64,000 nt of DNA from Mycteria americana (lineage: Eukaryota; Chordata; Aves; Ciconiiformes; Ciconiidae), in NCBI RefSeq assembly GCF_035582795.1, contig NC_134367.1, positions 83,063,062 to 83,127,061 on the forward strand. Direction: 5' to 3'. Made by a program: the position numbers and the translations under genes. Below, piece by piece: positions 1-12,515 of this stretch. How positions within the stretch are numbered: the first letter of the stretch is position 1; the number at the start of each line of letters is the position of its first letter. The notes under the pieces were generated by a model. That model worked only from the letters and a program-made list of their open reading frames with translations. It was not told where the DNA came from and did not search any database.

Positions 1-1514
1 GCGATGCCTTCTTTGCACGCTGCCTTCCCCCTACCAGGGTCACCCTGCTCCCGCCAGTACCGAAACAAAGCTGTGCAACGGCAGAAGCAGACATCCAGCT
101 CCAAAAACTGGCATTATCCCATGATTGTTTTTCCTGACCTTCGTTCAGGCCAGCCGCGGAGGCTCATCTGGCCGCTTTTGTGCTGGCAAATGCCTTATCA
201 GTTCAAGGCAACTTGGTACTTTCTCTAGTGTGGGGGATTCGGCTCTCCCCCTCTGCTCAGTAAAGTTCCATGTTGGCTTCATCTGGTGTGACTCCGCTAC
301 AGCTGGAGTGGTCCCGCTCCTTCCTGGCCACTTCTGCATTTGCACAGCACGGGACACCAGGGCTGAGTCTGCTGCCTTGGGAGAGTTTGGAGCCTGGAAC
401 CTCATGAGGTCTCTTAGCAGATTTATGCTTAAAATATCTCTGGGCTAAGAAGGTGTTAGGCCCTCTCAGAAGTGCTCTCTCCCCCATCTGCTTTTTCATG
501 TAAAAACTGGAGGTGCCAAAATCTGCTCAGAGGACTGTAGAGGAACGGCCAGGAAAGATGCCTGCAGTTGTCCCTCTGGCTCCTGCACAGATAGCATTTC
601 ACAGATGTGAAGTCATGAGTACGGCCATAAACATTTTAAGACCCACCTGCCAAATAGTTCTGGAGTTTTCTAGTGAGAACAAACCTTGCATAAAATGTCA
701 AGGGAAAAAAAAATCAGGAAGATCCTCATTTTGTGGGTGGATTCAGTGAATTTGCTTTCTCTGTCTGTCTGTGATGAGCACAGACTGTTATCTTCACCCT
801 CTCCTATAAGCTCGCTAACATTTATTTAGCTATGTAAAGCATGAATTATAGGAATATAAAAAAGTGCGTTTCTGTCACACACACACTCTACCCTTCTTTT
901 TTTCAATGTCTCTTCCTATCACACAAATGGGAGTTAAAACAGATGCGCACACAGACTTCCATGCTCTAATTTCCCCACTTTAAGGTCCCGTTATGGCACC
1001 CGCGCAGCCTCACTAAATGCAGCCTTGCTCTGTGAGTTATGCTGGATTCGCCTTACCTTCTGGGGCACGACTATCAGCACAGGTGGCTTACACACACACA
1101 CACTTACTGCTCATCCATTCCTACCACACGAAAGAGCAGCGAGGGAGCTGCCAGCAGGCTACAGGATGGCTGCCATCTCCTCACAGTGCCAGGGTGACCC
1201 ATCCCGACAAGGCTCCCACATGCCCACCTCACACCTCCACCCCAGGGCAGGTCCCCTCTCTAGCCATCTTACCCTGCTGCCTCATTCCCCTGGAGCTGGA
1301 CACTTAATTATGGGAGTATTTGGGTCCGGAGACCCAGGGCTGTAAGCAGGCAGATGTCCACCCCTAACAACCCAGCCCCTAGCATAGCTCCCCTTGCCTT
1401 AATGTGATGGAGAGAGGGCTCTTTCCCCCTGCATAATCCCCCATAGCTCGGTCCATCTGCATTTTTAATCACAACTGCGTAACCACCACGCCGGTGGTGG
1501 CTGGAAGGAATAGG
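1..1514. other. Intergenic, no gene seen
   Basis: Unique-looking sequence with a (CA)6 tract at about 1091-1103 and a possible antisense MIR scrap at about 805-850 (AACATTTATTTAGC). The short open frames have no protein-like features. Confidence 0.6.
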
Positions 1515-1565
1515 ATTCCGTAATCTTCCTGGGCTTCAGTTTGCTCATCCGTGAAAGCAGGACAG
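1515..1565 (+). mobile_element. Short MIR-like fragment
   Basis: CTTCCTGGGCTTCAGTTTGC followed by TCATCCGTGAAA resembles the MIR segment with the CTCAGTTTCCTCATCTGTAAA core. Only about 50 bp is recognisable. Confidence 0.4.
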
Positions 1566-1837
1566 TCCCTCGTGGGAGCATCCTCCTGGAGCCCTTCCCC
1601 GGGTGAGCTCGTGCTGCGCTGAGGGCCAGCGCAGGGCTCGGGGTCGGGGAGAGCCGGCTGCGGGGATTTAAGTGGCACCGAGGCCTTCTGCTGACTAAAT
1701 GCCTTTCATGATAACCTCGGCAAAAAAGCCCTGAAATGTTTTAACCACATCTGAAGTGATTCACAACGTGCTGGGCAGAGAAATGGGAAAATACAAGGTA
1801 CGCTGCAGCAGGGGCAGTGCTGGCACTGTAATTAAAA

Positions 1838-1992
1838 GGTAGGTCAGTATAGCTATATCAGTTATGGGAATAAGAGAAAAACATATTACCTCCCTAACCT
1901 ACACTATTCCTAGTGTTAGTGTAGCTTACAGGCAACTACGTCTTGATACAGCTTATTCCCATCAAGGAACGGGTTTAGACTATACCAGCAGG
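1838..1992. mobile_element. Palindromic MITE-like element
   Basis: Three nested inverted repeats share one centre: GTATAG/CTATAC (1847-1852, 1980-1985), an 11-bp perfect pair ATGGGAATAAG/CTTATTCCCAT (1864-1874, 1952-1962) and CTACACTA/TAGTGTAG (1899-1906, 1917-1924). This looks like an old non-autonomous DNA transposon. A related-looking copy lies near 35.65-35.83 kb. Confidence 0.6.
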
Positions 1993-2239
1993 ACAATCTG
2001 GATCTTAATTTGCCAGGACGGGGCTGTATTTTCACTGGGATAGCCCAGCAAGCCCTTTTCGCCATAGACAAGCCCTTGAGCCGCTGGCTCTCACCTTGTA
2101 ATAGCGAATAGCCTTAACGTATATCCTCTCCCTTCCTCACGTGCGAGGCCACGCTGTGGGGAGGGGACGGGAAAGAAGGGAGCTGTGAACCATTTCCAGC
2201 ACCAAGCGCCCAGTCTGAGGTTAAAGACTTTCCCTTCTA

Positions 2240-2800
2240 CAGCTGAGGGTTAGGGTTTTTCACCCTTTTGCTGCGGCCTGGCCAGCTCTCAATGCTCCTT
2301 TCTCCACGGGGTGCCCTTCGGGGAGGCTTGGAGATCGTCCAGCCTCGGCAGGCAGCCCAGCCTGCCACAGCCGCCCCGGCTGTGCCTGTCCAGGCTGCAG
2401 CCCCCTTCCCAGAGGGGCTTGGAGACCCGGGCAGTGAGTGCCCAGTTGTCCCCTCCTGGTTCTGGGGGGCGAGGGGGCCGACCCCGGCGCTGCTGCCCGG
2501 GCGCCCCAGGCCGGGGCGGGCAGCGTGCTTTGGGGAAACTCGGCCGACTTGCTGCAAGTGCAGAGAAGCGGTTCTGCGTTCCTCTGGACAGCATCCCCCT
2601 GCTCCATCTCCCACCCATCCACCTGGTCTCAGGCAGAGGCCGAACCCCTTGTAGTCATTGCCTCCTTTCCTCACCCGTGGGGGAACCTGAGCGTGAGCCT
2701 GGTGCTGCGGAGGTACGTACCTCCCGCTCCTCACCCTCGCCCAAAGGCAGGCAGCCCCCGCAGCGCTCCTGCTCTGACAAGGAACCGGCATCTAGACACA
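2240..2800. other. GC-rich block, weak CpG island
   Basis: GC-rich sequence with moderately frequent CpG, densest at about 2300-2600. Open frames occur on both strands because stops are rare in GC-rich DNA. None resembles a protein family. It could be a small promoter-like island, but no transcript signal is evident. Confidence 0.4.
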
Positions 2801-2879
2801 TATGAGGCAAACAGCTAAAGCACAAGACCAGAAACCAAAAAACAGGGGAAAAAAAAGAGCTCCCCAGCTCTGTCCACCA

Positions 2880-3060
2880 CTGATTCCTATGAGATTTGGG
2901 GCAAGGAAGGGAACTTCTTTACGTCTTTGTCTTCCTCGTCTGTCTAGCATGGGATAATATTTCCCTTTCTGGCAAGGCTATGGTCAGAGCTAATTAGCAT
3001 TTGAAAAGTGCTTTGAAATGGAAGATGCATTTGGAAAACTGAAGTATTATTACTGGAACT
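2880..3060 (+). mobile_element. MIR-like SINE relic
   Basis: The order of short matches follows the MIR/CORE-SINE 3' half: GATTTGGGGCAAGG, TCTTCCTCGTCTGTCTAGCA, GGGATAATATT, GAAAAGTGCTTTGAAAT and GTATTATTA. It is diverged and assigned from memory of the consensus. Confidence 0.45.
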
Positions 3061-4544
3061 GAGTGAGTGGCTCGCAGGGTAGAGAAGCATTTCACTTCTT
3101 TTTCCCTGTGGGTGGAATAGCCTGGAGAATACTGGGATTTCTTCAGATTTATTCATTATTCAAGCACCTAGTACGTATCAGGTATCTAAAACAGAACACG
3201 GCTTGGATATTTATTCCATGAAATATTGGATTGCAGATACATGAAATCCAAGCTACGTTGTCCAGACAAATAAATCACGTGACATTGGGGCTCTTCCCCT
3301 ACTGGCACCAGCTCTCCTGGCGCAACTGTCCAAGGACGGGCATTTAAAATCTGTTTTCCATGACTCCTCGTGCAGGATTTTGAAATGTACTCTAGGTTTG
3401 CCAGTAAAAAAAGCTCTTGCAAGAGTCTCCAGCAAGCAAAGCAAGAGCCCTGAAACAAGTACATGTGAAAAAAATCAAATGAATATGCTTTGTTTGCTCA
3501 GGCCATGATTCTGCAGGATGTTTTAAAGTATTCATTTGTAGTCTCGTGATAAATCCTCCTGAAGCAAGTGGAACTGTTTCTGGGCAGAATCAGGCAGACG
3601 CTTAAATACCCTGCTGAATATGGCTTCCAATTATTATTTCATCAGCCCAAGTGCTCTTGTACTGTACTTTAAAGACTTCCTGTGTATTGTTTCACTGTCT
3701 TCCCCTGTACGCTCCAGTGCCAATTGCTGCTGAGCCTAGGTTGGAAACACACCACCTCTGTTACCCATGAAACACGCATTAGTCTATAAAAAATGTGTTT
3801 TCCATTCCAAGAAACCTTCAGTAAATTAAAGAGAAAAAAAAAAGAAAAAGTTATGGGGCACATTTTCAAAGCTGTGCTGGGTTGCGGGGGTGGCCGTTCT
3901 TAGCTCCATGTCTCTCATTAACTTCAGTTGAAATTGCCTGTCTGCCCGTGCAGCTGTGGCACTACGCTCTGAAAATCCTCTCTGAAAGAGGTGCCTTTTG
4001 GAAACAGAGTTGTCAAGTCTCCATGTAGACACAGGGGTTGGAACGGATGCAGAGCTAGTGCATCCCGAGCCTAGCTCGTTTTGATTCCGTGGAGTTGAGC
4101 GGTGCTACCCCCGAGTGAGTCCTGCACGTACACAGGCAAATCGTGCATATTTTAAATGAGTAAGAATGTGATGCAAGTATCTAGCGGATCCTGCCTGGAG
4201 AGGAGAATTCAGGTTAAATCAATTTACTAATCCAAACCCAGGGGTTACTTTCCTTTGGCTGAGCCCTAGACAATCAGCCACCAGTCAGCCTTCACTGGGT
4301 CAACAGGCTCCACCTCAGCTAAGAGAGGTGCCGAACATGGGATAATCAGAAGATATTTAGACTAACTACAGCTCCCCTCCCTGGCTGGGTGTGCAACTGT
4401 CTTTTTTGAGGCTTGGGGCAGGGCCCTCACTATAACCAGACGTGGGTGAAGCCCCATGGTTCGCAGCCACCAGCCCACGGACGCAGCCTGCGCCCTGCGC
4501 TTGTGTGGTGCCGCATGGGGAAGAGGCCAGGAGGAAGATGGTGG
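3061..4544. other. Intergenic, nothing recognised
   Basis: Mixed-composition unique sequence; no exon, RNA or repeat could be supported. Confidence 0.6.
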
Positions 4545-4650
4545 TCAGGGCTGTGGACTGGTTAGTGTGGTGGTCTGTAGGGTCACTACCCCAGATTTCG
4601 ATCCCTGATGCCTTGATTGCAAAGTGACCTTCAAAGACAAGCCCAGAGGT
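4545..4650 (+). mobile_element. tRNA-derived SINE head (MIR-like)
   Basis: Contains an A-box-like TGGACTGGTTAGTGTGG and a B-box-like GATTTCGATCCC about 40 bp later, followed by GCAAAGTGACCTTCAAAGAC, the order expected for a tRNA-derived SINE head. There is no tRNA cloverleaf, so it is not scored as a tRNA gene. Confidence 0.4.
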
Positions 4651-7600
4651 ATGGCTGCACCCCCGAGGGAAGGTGAAAGCCATGGGGCACTGTGCCACAG
4701 CTACCTGTGGTAACTGCGTATGGCCACGGGTCATGTCCTAGCACAGGAAGCTCCTTAGCTGACTGAGCTACCTGCCCCATCGGCAAGTGGGTGCCCATGG
4801 GCATTCACCACAGAATAATGCACAACGTGGCAAACCCAGCTCAGGACACTCATGCTCTCAGCCCCTAAGCCTCTGCCTGTCTTCATCTCCTTTCCCCACT
4901 AATTCTCTTCTGAAGGATTGCCGTGGAGTTAGCACGGCTGTCTGCCGAACTGTATTTAGGACTGGTGGCAGGAGAGCCGCTGCTGGTCCTGTGCAAGTAA
5001 GGGCAAATGCCATCCCCTGTCTGTGCCACAGCAATGAGGTCTGTAGAGCAAAGCAATGTTAGCTGCTGTGAATGGTAGCCTGGGAGGTGCCCAGGCTGGC
5101 GGTGGCCTGCTCCTGCGCTGGCCCTGCCGCGGGAAGGCTTCTGCACCAGCCCGCATCTGCTTGGAGCAGCTAGCACAGCACAGAGATGCCACGTGGCTCC
5201 CATCACAAGTGTCATCAGTGAAACCCCTCTTTTTTATTTTGCTTTCTGCTGCCTGATGCTGGACCTGAGCCCCTGTCAAATGTCTCTGCTTCCCCTAACG
5301 ACGCTGCAGCGCTGAGCTGGACAGACAGCACTGCGAACACCGAAGTGAAGCTGTATGAGTGGCTGCATCTGAGTCAGCTCCATCCCCGTTTAACCCGGAG
5401 TCCCTTCTCGAGGACACATGCCTCTCACTTCAGCCTCAGAGGCAAAGATAGGTAGTTCCAGTTTAAACCCATTGCTCCTCTGCTCCTCTGACTCACGGTT
5501 TGGGCTGGGCATGCCAGGGTGTGTTTTCTTCCCCCTCCTACGGAGCTTGCTCCCGCTAGCAGTGACAGGAGTGCAAGCCTGTGTTATCCACGGGAGACCC
5601 AGCTGCTCGCTGTTAATGTTTAATGACAGCTCTGCAAGCTGGAGATATTCTCAGACTCTATTTCAGCTGGTCAGGTTTCAGACAAACTGTTTTCAGCAAA
5701 CATTGTAAATCTACAGAGCATTAAGTTATTTAGTAACACTGGGCCAGATTCAGAGGAGACTAAAGAAAACTTGGTGTGACTTACCGCTTCCAAAGGCTTT
5801 CCTACATCCAGGCTTAATATTTTTCACGTATGCAAAACTCACTGTCTCTTGCCGTGGTGCTTGTGCAGTAACGAATGTGCATGCAACCCTCTGCACCGAA
5901 GGGTCAGTGCCGAACGGGACACGGAGACCCTCCGCGTCTCTCCCAGACAGGTTACTATTCTGTCGGCAGAGCCCTGCACGAGAAGCGGTGTCAGATGGTT
6001 TCCTACGGTAAATTAATGCAGCTCCATTATGCTAGGCCAACTGATATCAGCAGAGAATTCAGACAGCTAATTTTTAACCTTCTCCAATTTCCCTTTGGCT
6101 CATGAAACCATTTCCTGTGCCGATCCCTCTGACAGTCCCCTGGTTCTCCTCCAAGCACCTATCCAGGGGAGAGGCAAAGCTAGACATGATGTGTGGGAAG
6201 CTCAGAGCTTAAGATCATGTAAATAGGATCTAAGGGACTCTAATGATCCTAAACTGGTATTACTTATATGGCCAGCCTTCTGGGAGAAATGGTAGGTCAG
6301 ATCAGCTCGGCTAGGAATTTGAACCTTTAGACCAAACTCTGCCTTCATTTAAATCTCATCGTGGACATAGAGGTATTACAGCTCAGGGAAAATTTGATGC
6401 CTCCGCCCTCCACCGCCACCTTGACCAAGGACTGATCCGAGGCGCGCATATTTTCTGCGGATATTATTGGCAACTCGCATCCAAGAAAGACAATTGTAAC
6501 TGAGAGCAACCGCGTGGAAATTTCAAAGTGCAGGGTTTGGCCCTGGCTGCCTTGATGTTCTGTGAAGACCTTGAAAGACCTTGAAAAGGCCATTGCTTTG
6601 AGTCTGGGAGGAAGCTGAGCTTGTACAAAGATTTAGGAAACTCTTTGGGCATGCAGCGGTGGATTCACCACAAGGGAAAGCTGGCTTTGCCAGCCGTGAA
6701 CACGGACACTGCGTGGGGGCCAGGCCAGTCCCTTTGGGTGCAAGGACAAAATGGAGCAAAGGCTGTCCGAGCCATGAAGACAAGTTCAAACACGTTCCTC
6801 CCTTCTACCTTCCCTCCTCAAAACCCTGAAGGCTATTAAATGTCTGCCGAGGCGTATTCCATCCCTAACTGGGGAGGGGACTGAACGGTGACAATCTGAG
6901 TATCACGGGAGGAAGGGCAGTGACGAACCCTCCCCTGGCAGGCTGGCTGCTACCGCAAGTACTCCTGGCTCCACGTTGCTTGGAGATCCAGGGCCTTCGC
7001 TGTGCTCCTCATCGTCACTAACAGGGACAGGGCGGTCCTCCCCACATCCCCCACAGAGCTGGTTCCAGTGATGGGAAGAAGTCCCCTGCGCACGTAGCGT
7101 TGCACGTGGTTAGCTGCCGGATGCTCACATGTGCAAAACCACGCTGCAATATTACAGGAACGAGCTTTGCCTGGAGACTGCTGGTCCTGCTTGCTCCGGG
7201 GCACGCTGGAAGCGCACAAGATGGCCTCATCCCTGCTCTTTATAGAGAGCAGGCAGCAAGCTGCAAAGGCAGATTTCCCGGAGCTGAACTCTTCAAAAGC
7301 CTAGGTTTGTTTGGACACAGAGTTCATAGGTTCAAACCCGTGCCTCGTGCTGATTTTAGGTCATGGCAAGAGAGAGGTGAGCAAGCACAGTGGAGAAGGC
7401 AGGAGCTGGCTGGGGTGGGCAGTGGGAGGCTGGCACCGTGGGGCAGCTTCTGCGAGCGATGGTTTTAAGACTTACTTTTGGCCCCAAGTGAAGGTGCCGG
7501 TCTCTGCCAAGGATGCAGAGGATGAACCCAAAGTGCACTGCTACTCCCAGTCTTCTTTTCCTTCCCCCAATCCTGTTTAAAAACATCCCTTTCACAGGAA

Positions 7601-8018
7601 CAAGACGCTCTCTGTTAAACTAGGAGCGTTGTCAGTGGCCACTGTAAGTAACCAGAATAATCTGCAAGGCAACGTGCAGCTCTGATGTGCAAATGGGATT
7701 TAGGGAAGCCTCACTAACGGGATAACACAGACAGCATTTAAGCTGAGTTTCAAACTGATCGTAATGCTTCACTTGAAAAATGTCTGGTTTTGAACTTTTT
7801 TAAGCCTTCAGGGCTTTAAGCAGAGAATGTCAGTCTCCTGCAGAATAAATTCTTAATATTTTGGGCTTTCGTTTAGGAAGAGGAAAAAAACTCCAAGCAG
7901 TGAAGAAGCCAAAAAGAATATCTGATTTCATTGCTTTCATCATACACCACTACCTACCATTTATTTTCTCTCAGAAGCCAGGGGCATATCTTCTCTAAAT
8001 ATTTACCTACTTTCTTTC
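4651..8018. other. Intergenic, nothing recognised
   Basis: Only short, unconserved open frames. The segment near 5740-5760 (GGGCCAGATTCAGAGGAGAC) hints at an old LINE tail but is too short to call. Confidence 0.55.
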
Positions 8019-8075
8019 TAAGGGCATGTCTGCACTGCAGTCGCCACACTGATTTGTGTTGTAGACATACCCGCC
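8019..8075. mobile_element. Short inverted-repeat remnant
   Basis: GGGCATGTCTGCA near the left end and TGTAGACATACCC near the right end form an imperfect inverted pair around about 25 bp. This GTCTACA/TGTAGAC signature is typical of degraded sauropsid MITEs as I recall them. A similar CACTGCAGTATAGACGTG occurs near 52.93 kb. Confidence 0.4.
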
Positions 8076-8394
8076 TTACTTTTGACCTAATACATCTAAT
8101 ACATCCAGGCTCTAACAGCAGCCTAATAAAACCGAGGTCTAATAGTTACAGCGTGAGGTCAGGGTAGCCTGCAACATCTGCTGGGAATATCTTCCAGCCA
8201 TCGCTCTATGCTGAGCCAGCCACCCTAAAGCTGCACCGCAGGTCTTGCAGCGGAACTGGGGACAAGTGGGCTTTACTGGGCATGGAAGGTTGGCTACAGG
8301 AAATCCTTCATCCACATGGATCATTAATGCCTTTCTGAAATGCAGCCACGTCTGCCGGGTCTCTCTCTGCCTCCACGTTCGCCCACCAGTCAAC

Positions 8395-8572
8395 CCAAAC
8401 AAGCAGAGGCTGTGCCATCACCATCCCTGGGGGCTTTCAAGCCCCAGCTGGATCAAGCCCGAGCAACCTTGCTTGCCCTCAGAGCTGGCCCGGCTTTGAG
8501 CAGGCGTTGGTCTAAAGAATCCCGAGGTCCCTCCCAGCCTGACTTATCCTGTGATCCCGTGATCCTAGCCCA
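8395..8572 (+). mobile_element. CR1 LINE 3' end (truncated)
   Basis: A recognisable CR1 3' module in order: CCATCCCTGGGGGCTTTCAA, GGATCAAGCCCGAGCAACC, GGCTTTGAGCAGGCGTTGG, GGTCCCTCCCAGCCTGA, and a degenerate octamer tail TGTGATCCCGTGATCCT. CR1 elements insert by target-primed reverse transcription and are nearly always 5'-truncated, as here. This is the best taxonomic marker in the window. Confidence 0.8.
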
Positions 8573-8734
8573 GAGATGCCCTTCTTGACTTCTTGGAGGG
8601 CTCGGCCCCATCTCTGTCCCAGCAACAACTACAAGGCTTTGTACTCTGAGCGTTTTCTACTTCAGTATCAGGTGTGACTATATCGAAGACCTGTTGTTTT
8701 TTCCTCACCTCACTTTCCCACAGGTAGGCAGTAT

Positions 8735-8795
8735 CGATGTCTCCATCCCAGAAAGGAAACTAAGGCACACTTGGGTGCCATAAGATGGCTCTGGT
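8735..8795 (-). mobile_element. MIR-like fragment, antisense
   Basis: CTCCATCCCAGAAAGGAAAC followed by TAAGGCACACT resembles the antisense MIR core (CCATTTTACAGATGAGGAAA then CTGAGGCAC). Confidence 0.35.
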
Positions 8796-9184
8796 TGAGG
8801 AAGTAGAAAAAATCAAAGTTAATGGATCATTGCAAGGAAAATAAGGATGGGTGACCGAAGGCTCAGAATGACTCTGTCTAGTTTGATCAGTACTGTGGGA
8901 GGCCTTTGGCATACCTTAACTGAAGTCGAACAGAGATTCCTGTGCAAAGGACACTTTCACGTTGTGACCGCAAACCCTGGTGCACGCCCTACTTGTCCTC
9001 AGAATCGCTGATCACCTCAGCAATCTTCCTGCTGTCCTGGACAAGCAATGTTGTAAAATGTTTCTTTCAATTTTTTGACCCTCATGTCTTTCTTATGTCG
9101 TATCTATCTTGCTGTGCCTGATGCTATGTCGGTAGTCTGAAAGCCTCGGTCTTCCAGTGTATGTGGCACAACCTGCAAACCAAG

Positions 9185-9335
9185 CAGAGGGTGAGGGCTT
9201 GGAAGCCATAGCTCTGTTCCCAGTATTGGCATTGCTTTTGCTTTGTGTGAGCTCACTTACCCCAGCCCCTCTCTCCGCTTCCCTCTGTAGAAGGTGGAAA
9301 CGAGCAGCAACCCGCAGTGATGTGAGGATGTGAAC
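9185..9335 (+). mobile_element. MIR-like fragment, sense
   Basis: GTGTGAGCTCACTTACCCCA, then CTCTCTCCGCTTCCCTCTGT and AGAAGGTGGAAACG, parallel the MIR consensus from the tRNA-unrelated region. Diverged. Confidence 0.35.
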
Positions 9336-10443
9336 ATTTGCATGTCCTTAGCTGGAAGGTGCAAGAGCAGAGCAAAGTACGCTGTGCATTGTAACGGCCC
9401 CATCTCCTCACCTCCGCTTCCCCTGAGAGGATAGACCCAGCATTACTAAACCTCCTGCCCAGTTACGTTTCCTCCAGCCCCTGCAGCACTCTGGCTGTGC
9501 TCCGCTGTGTTTTCTCCACTTCAGTTGCCTCCTTTCTGTAGCAGCCAGAGCCATGCACCTACTCCAAAGGCAGCCCCAGCCAGCCATTACTCCGGGCCGT
9601 CTTCTTCCCCCCGACCTACGCGCAGGACTCTGGCTAGCCTTTTTTTTTTTTTCGCTAGGCACTTTTTCAGAAACTTTGGGGAATACTTAGCACTTAGCTG
9701 CCTAAACGTCCTGGCCTTTCTGCCTCCGGGAGCTCCCCGGCAGATGCCCAGCAGGCAGGCTGGGGCTGGGCGACAGCCACAGCTCTCTAAAGTGCTCGCT
9801 CGTGCTGCGACCAGCGCTGCCCTTCGAGCTCACCTACCAACGCTTCCCTTCCCGAAGGCAAGAGGGAGATGAAGCCTTCCATGATCCTCTAGTTAACTTA
9901 GGGGAAGTATTTCAGGAGCCTTAGGAGCCCTATTTTCAGTGGTTTCCATGAAATTTAAGAACCTATTAGCTTAGCTCTCTGCAAAATGGGGCTTGGGCGC
10001 TCTTGGGAAATTTGCCTGCGGTCTCTTCCCAGACTTTGCAGTAGATTCGTCTGAAATGTCTTCACATGTGAGTGACATCTACACGTGAGCCAGACACCCT
10101 GGGTTCAGTTAACAGAGATAAACAGGAATTTACAGGAAACAATTCATCTTCTCCTATGGTAGATACCTAAAATAGCCCAGAGCAATCACAGAACGACTGC
10201 TTTCCTCCATAAACTATAAATTTAATCTAGAAAAGCAGCTCAGCCCTCGACATGTATCAGAGGACTCAGTTGCCTGGTGCTTTTTGAGCTGCCTTACTTT
10301 ATCTTAGACATTCACACTGGCAGGCAGGTATATACATATATGTACAGGAGCCTGCAGGAGGCAAATATCCTTCCAGCACGTCACCTGGACACCAGGCAAA
10401 GGATCCTGGATTCACTGACCTGTTACCAACAAGATGAGGGTTG
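9336..10443. other. Intergenic, nothing recognised
   Basis: Unique-looking sequence with a short T run near 9640-9651. No gene is supported. Confidence 0.6.
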
Positions 10444-10575
10444 CTACTTTTGGGGTAGCTGGAATAATTCCCCTCCATTGCATCCCTGTATTTATATGCT
10501 ATATGTTAACATAAATGGTCCGTGCTGGTATAGCTGAAAACCATCAATTTGGCCCACAGTGCTACCCCACAAAGC
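10444..10575. mobile_element. Small element with inverted ends (MITE-like)
   Basis: GGGGTAGC at 10452-10459 is mirrored by GCTACCCC at 10561-10568, and flanking T-rich/A-rich bases extend the match imperfectly. The interior is AT-rich, with GGTATAGCTG near the right end. The total is about 130 bp, the size range of short MITEs. No target-site duplication was identified. Confidence 0.4.
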
Positions 10576-10581
10576 AATGAT

Positions 10582-10664
10582 TAGTGAAATAATAGTTGAT
10601 ATTATTAATCTAATATCAGTGAAATAATTAGTGAGATAGTGAAATAATAGTTGATATCATTAAT
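10582..10664. repeat. Local tandem duplication, about 55-bp period
   Basis: TAGTGAAATAATAGTTGATA occurs at 10582 and again at 10637, with continuing similarity (ATTATTAAT / TCATTAATT). A single AT-rich duplication event next to the MITE-like element. Confidence 0.8.
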
Positions 10665-12515
10665 TATTTTGTTTTTAATAAAAAAAGAAAATAAATCAAG
10701 TGAGCTTCATGACAACTGCCAGAGTAATGCGCGGGGGTATCATCTGGGTTCTGCAGACAACTACCCTAACCAGGAAATGTATGCAAGATGTCACGTTACA
10801 AGTGTTACACCATCAGGAAAAAATCTCAATGGCTGATCATCGCCCAAGGGGGATGTCAGTGTTCCCAGCTTCTGTGCAGAGAGAAGTCTTGTAGGAATTA
10901 ACTCTTTCCTAGGTGATGCACACCGCTAGATTTTACCAGTATTTCCTCCACCGTGTTTGCCTAAAATGAATCGTGGTTCTCTTACTTTCCATTTTTGTCT
11001 TTCACTCAAGCCATAAACGGTGTGACTTTGCAGTGACAGCTGTCTATCACATCTGCTGTGTGACTGAGGACTTTTTCTCCTCTACCTCACTAGCAGATTT
11101 CTGCTGGATGCTGGATGTTCACCACACATGCCATTCCCATAGAAGGCAATAAATGTTATCTGCTAAACGCACCCCAGGCAGCCTCCCCGTTGTCTGGAGA
11201 GCAGCCCTTTGTCTTACATGAAGAATACTCCCTGTGCATCGCCAAAATGACCCGTCCTGTGCTTATAACCAAGGCGGTGAGAACACGTCTGTTTTCTGTG
11301 AAATACATTCTGGAGGAAGCAATGATAAAATAGGTTTTTACCGACTCAGAGATCACACGCTGTGGCTGGTTACTGCTGACGCTAAGGGATCACTGCTGCA
11401 GGGACCGATGCCCTCTGCAGCCCCATGCCCGGGCAGGGCAGAGCCTTCCCAGTGAGGAAATCCACTCTCATCTGGAGGCGATGGAAGTGGCAGTGCCTTT
11501 CCCCAAGTTTGCACAGACTCCGGGCAATCTCCAGCCCCATAAAAATGTTCTTTCTAAGTCAGGGGAACAATGGGTAGAATATATTTCCTTCTCCTCGCTG
11601 ACATTTTGTACATAGAGACACCGTTCTCAGTCCTCAGCAGGTGCCAAGGCATCTGAGCTGTTCTTCATGCTGGATTGCTGTGGTTTGTGCCTGGAAACTG
11701 GAGTCCAAACAGTTCCCGCTATTAATGCAGGCTCCATCCTGTTGAAAGTTCACCTTTGTGCCCTGGGCCGGGCTCGCACGGGCAGAAGGAGGCGTCCCGT
11801 GAGACAGACGTGCCTGTAACCTCTTCCCTCCCACCTGCATTTGTTCTCAGTTGTCTTGCATCCCTCTTGCTCTCCCGGTCAGGTAGGACGTAAATTCCTA
11901 AGTTTCATTTTACTACTTTTTTTCCTGATGTGGAACTATGCGGCTGCATCTCTCCGTCTCCCCAAGCTGTCTATTGCATGGCCAGCACAGTTCACCTCCC
12001 ACTTATATACACTACTGAGTCTCTTTTTTAGTTATCTTAAACCTGTGGTCTATGTCCAGAAATTCACTGCTTCACAGTCACCCAGTTTGTCACCAGCATG
12101 CTTTTTCCCCTCGTATTCACATCGAGCAGCCCAGTGAACTTGTGCTTACTTCTTCTAGAGGTCTTCCTCCCTTTTGTCCTGTTCATCACATCCTCTCCTG
12201 CACACCAGCTCCTGAAGACACCCTCTCCCTATCGCCCTGCTTTTCCTTTCTTGTGCACGCATACAGTTTCTCTCCTCAGCCCTCACATGCCTCCCCCCCT
12301 CAGCTCCTCAGCTGTTATCTCCTTCCAGGCTGTGCCATGCTGCAGTTGCTGAGCAAAGTCTGGGGGGTTGATTTCCCTTCCCTGCTCATGGCCACCGGGG
12401 CCAGCGCTCACAGACACCTCCTGGACACCGAAGGCCATCAGTCCTGAGGCAAACAGGGCCCAGGGGACGGCTCTCCTCAGCAGCTCAGCCCCCAGGACCC
12501 CCTGCAACACCTTGG
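10665..12515. other. Intergenic, nothing recognised
   Basis: Unique sequence leading into the polypyrimidine tract; the right end is already pyrimidine-biased from about 12.05 kb. No exon is supported. Confidence 0.6.

Noticed and set aside
4545-4650. A tRNA gene
   Set aside because: A- and B-box-like sequences are present but the acceptor and anticodon stems do not pair. It fits a SINE head better.
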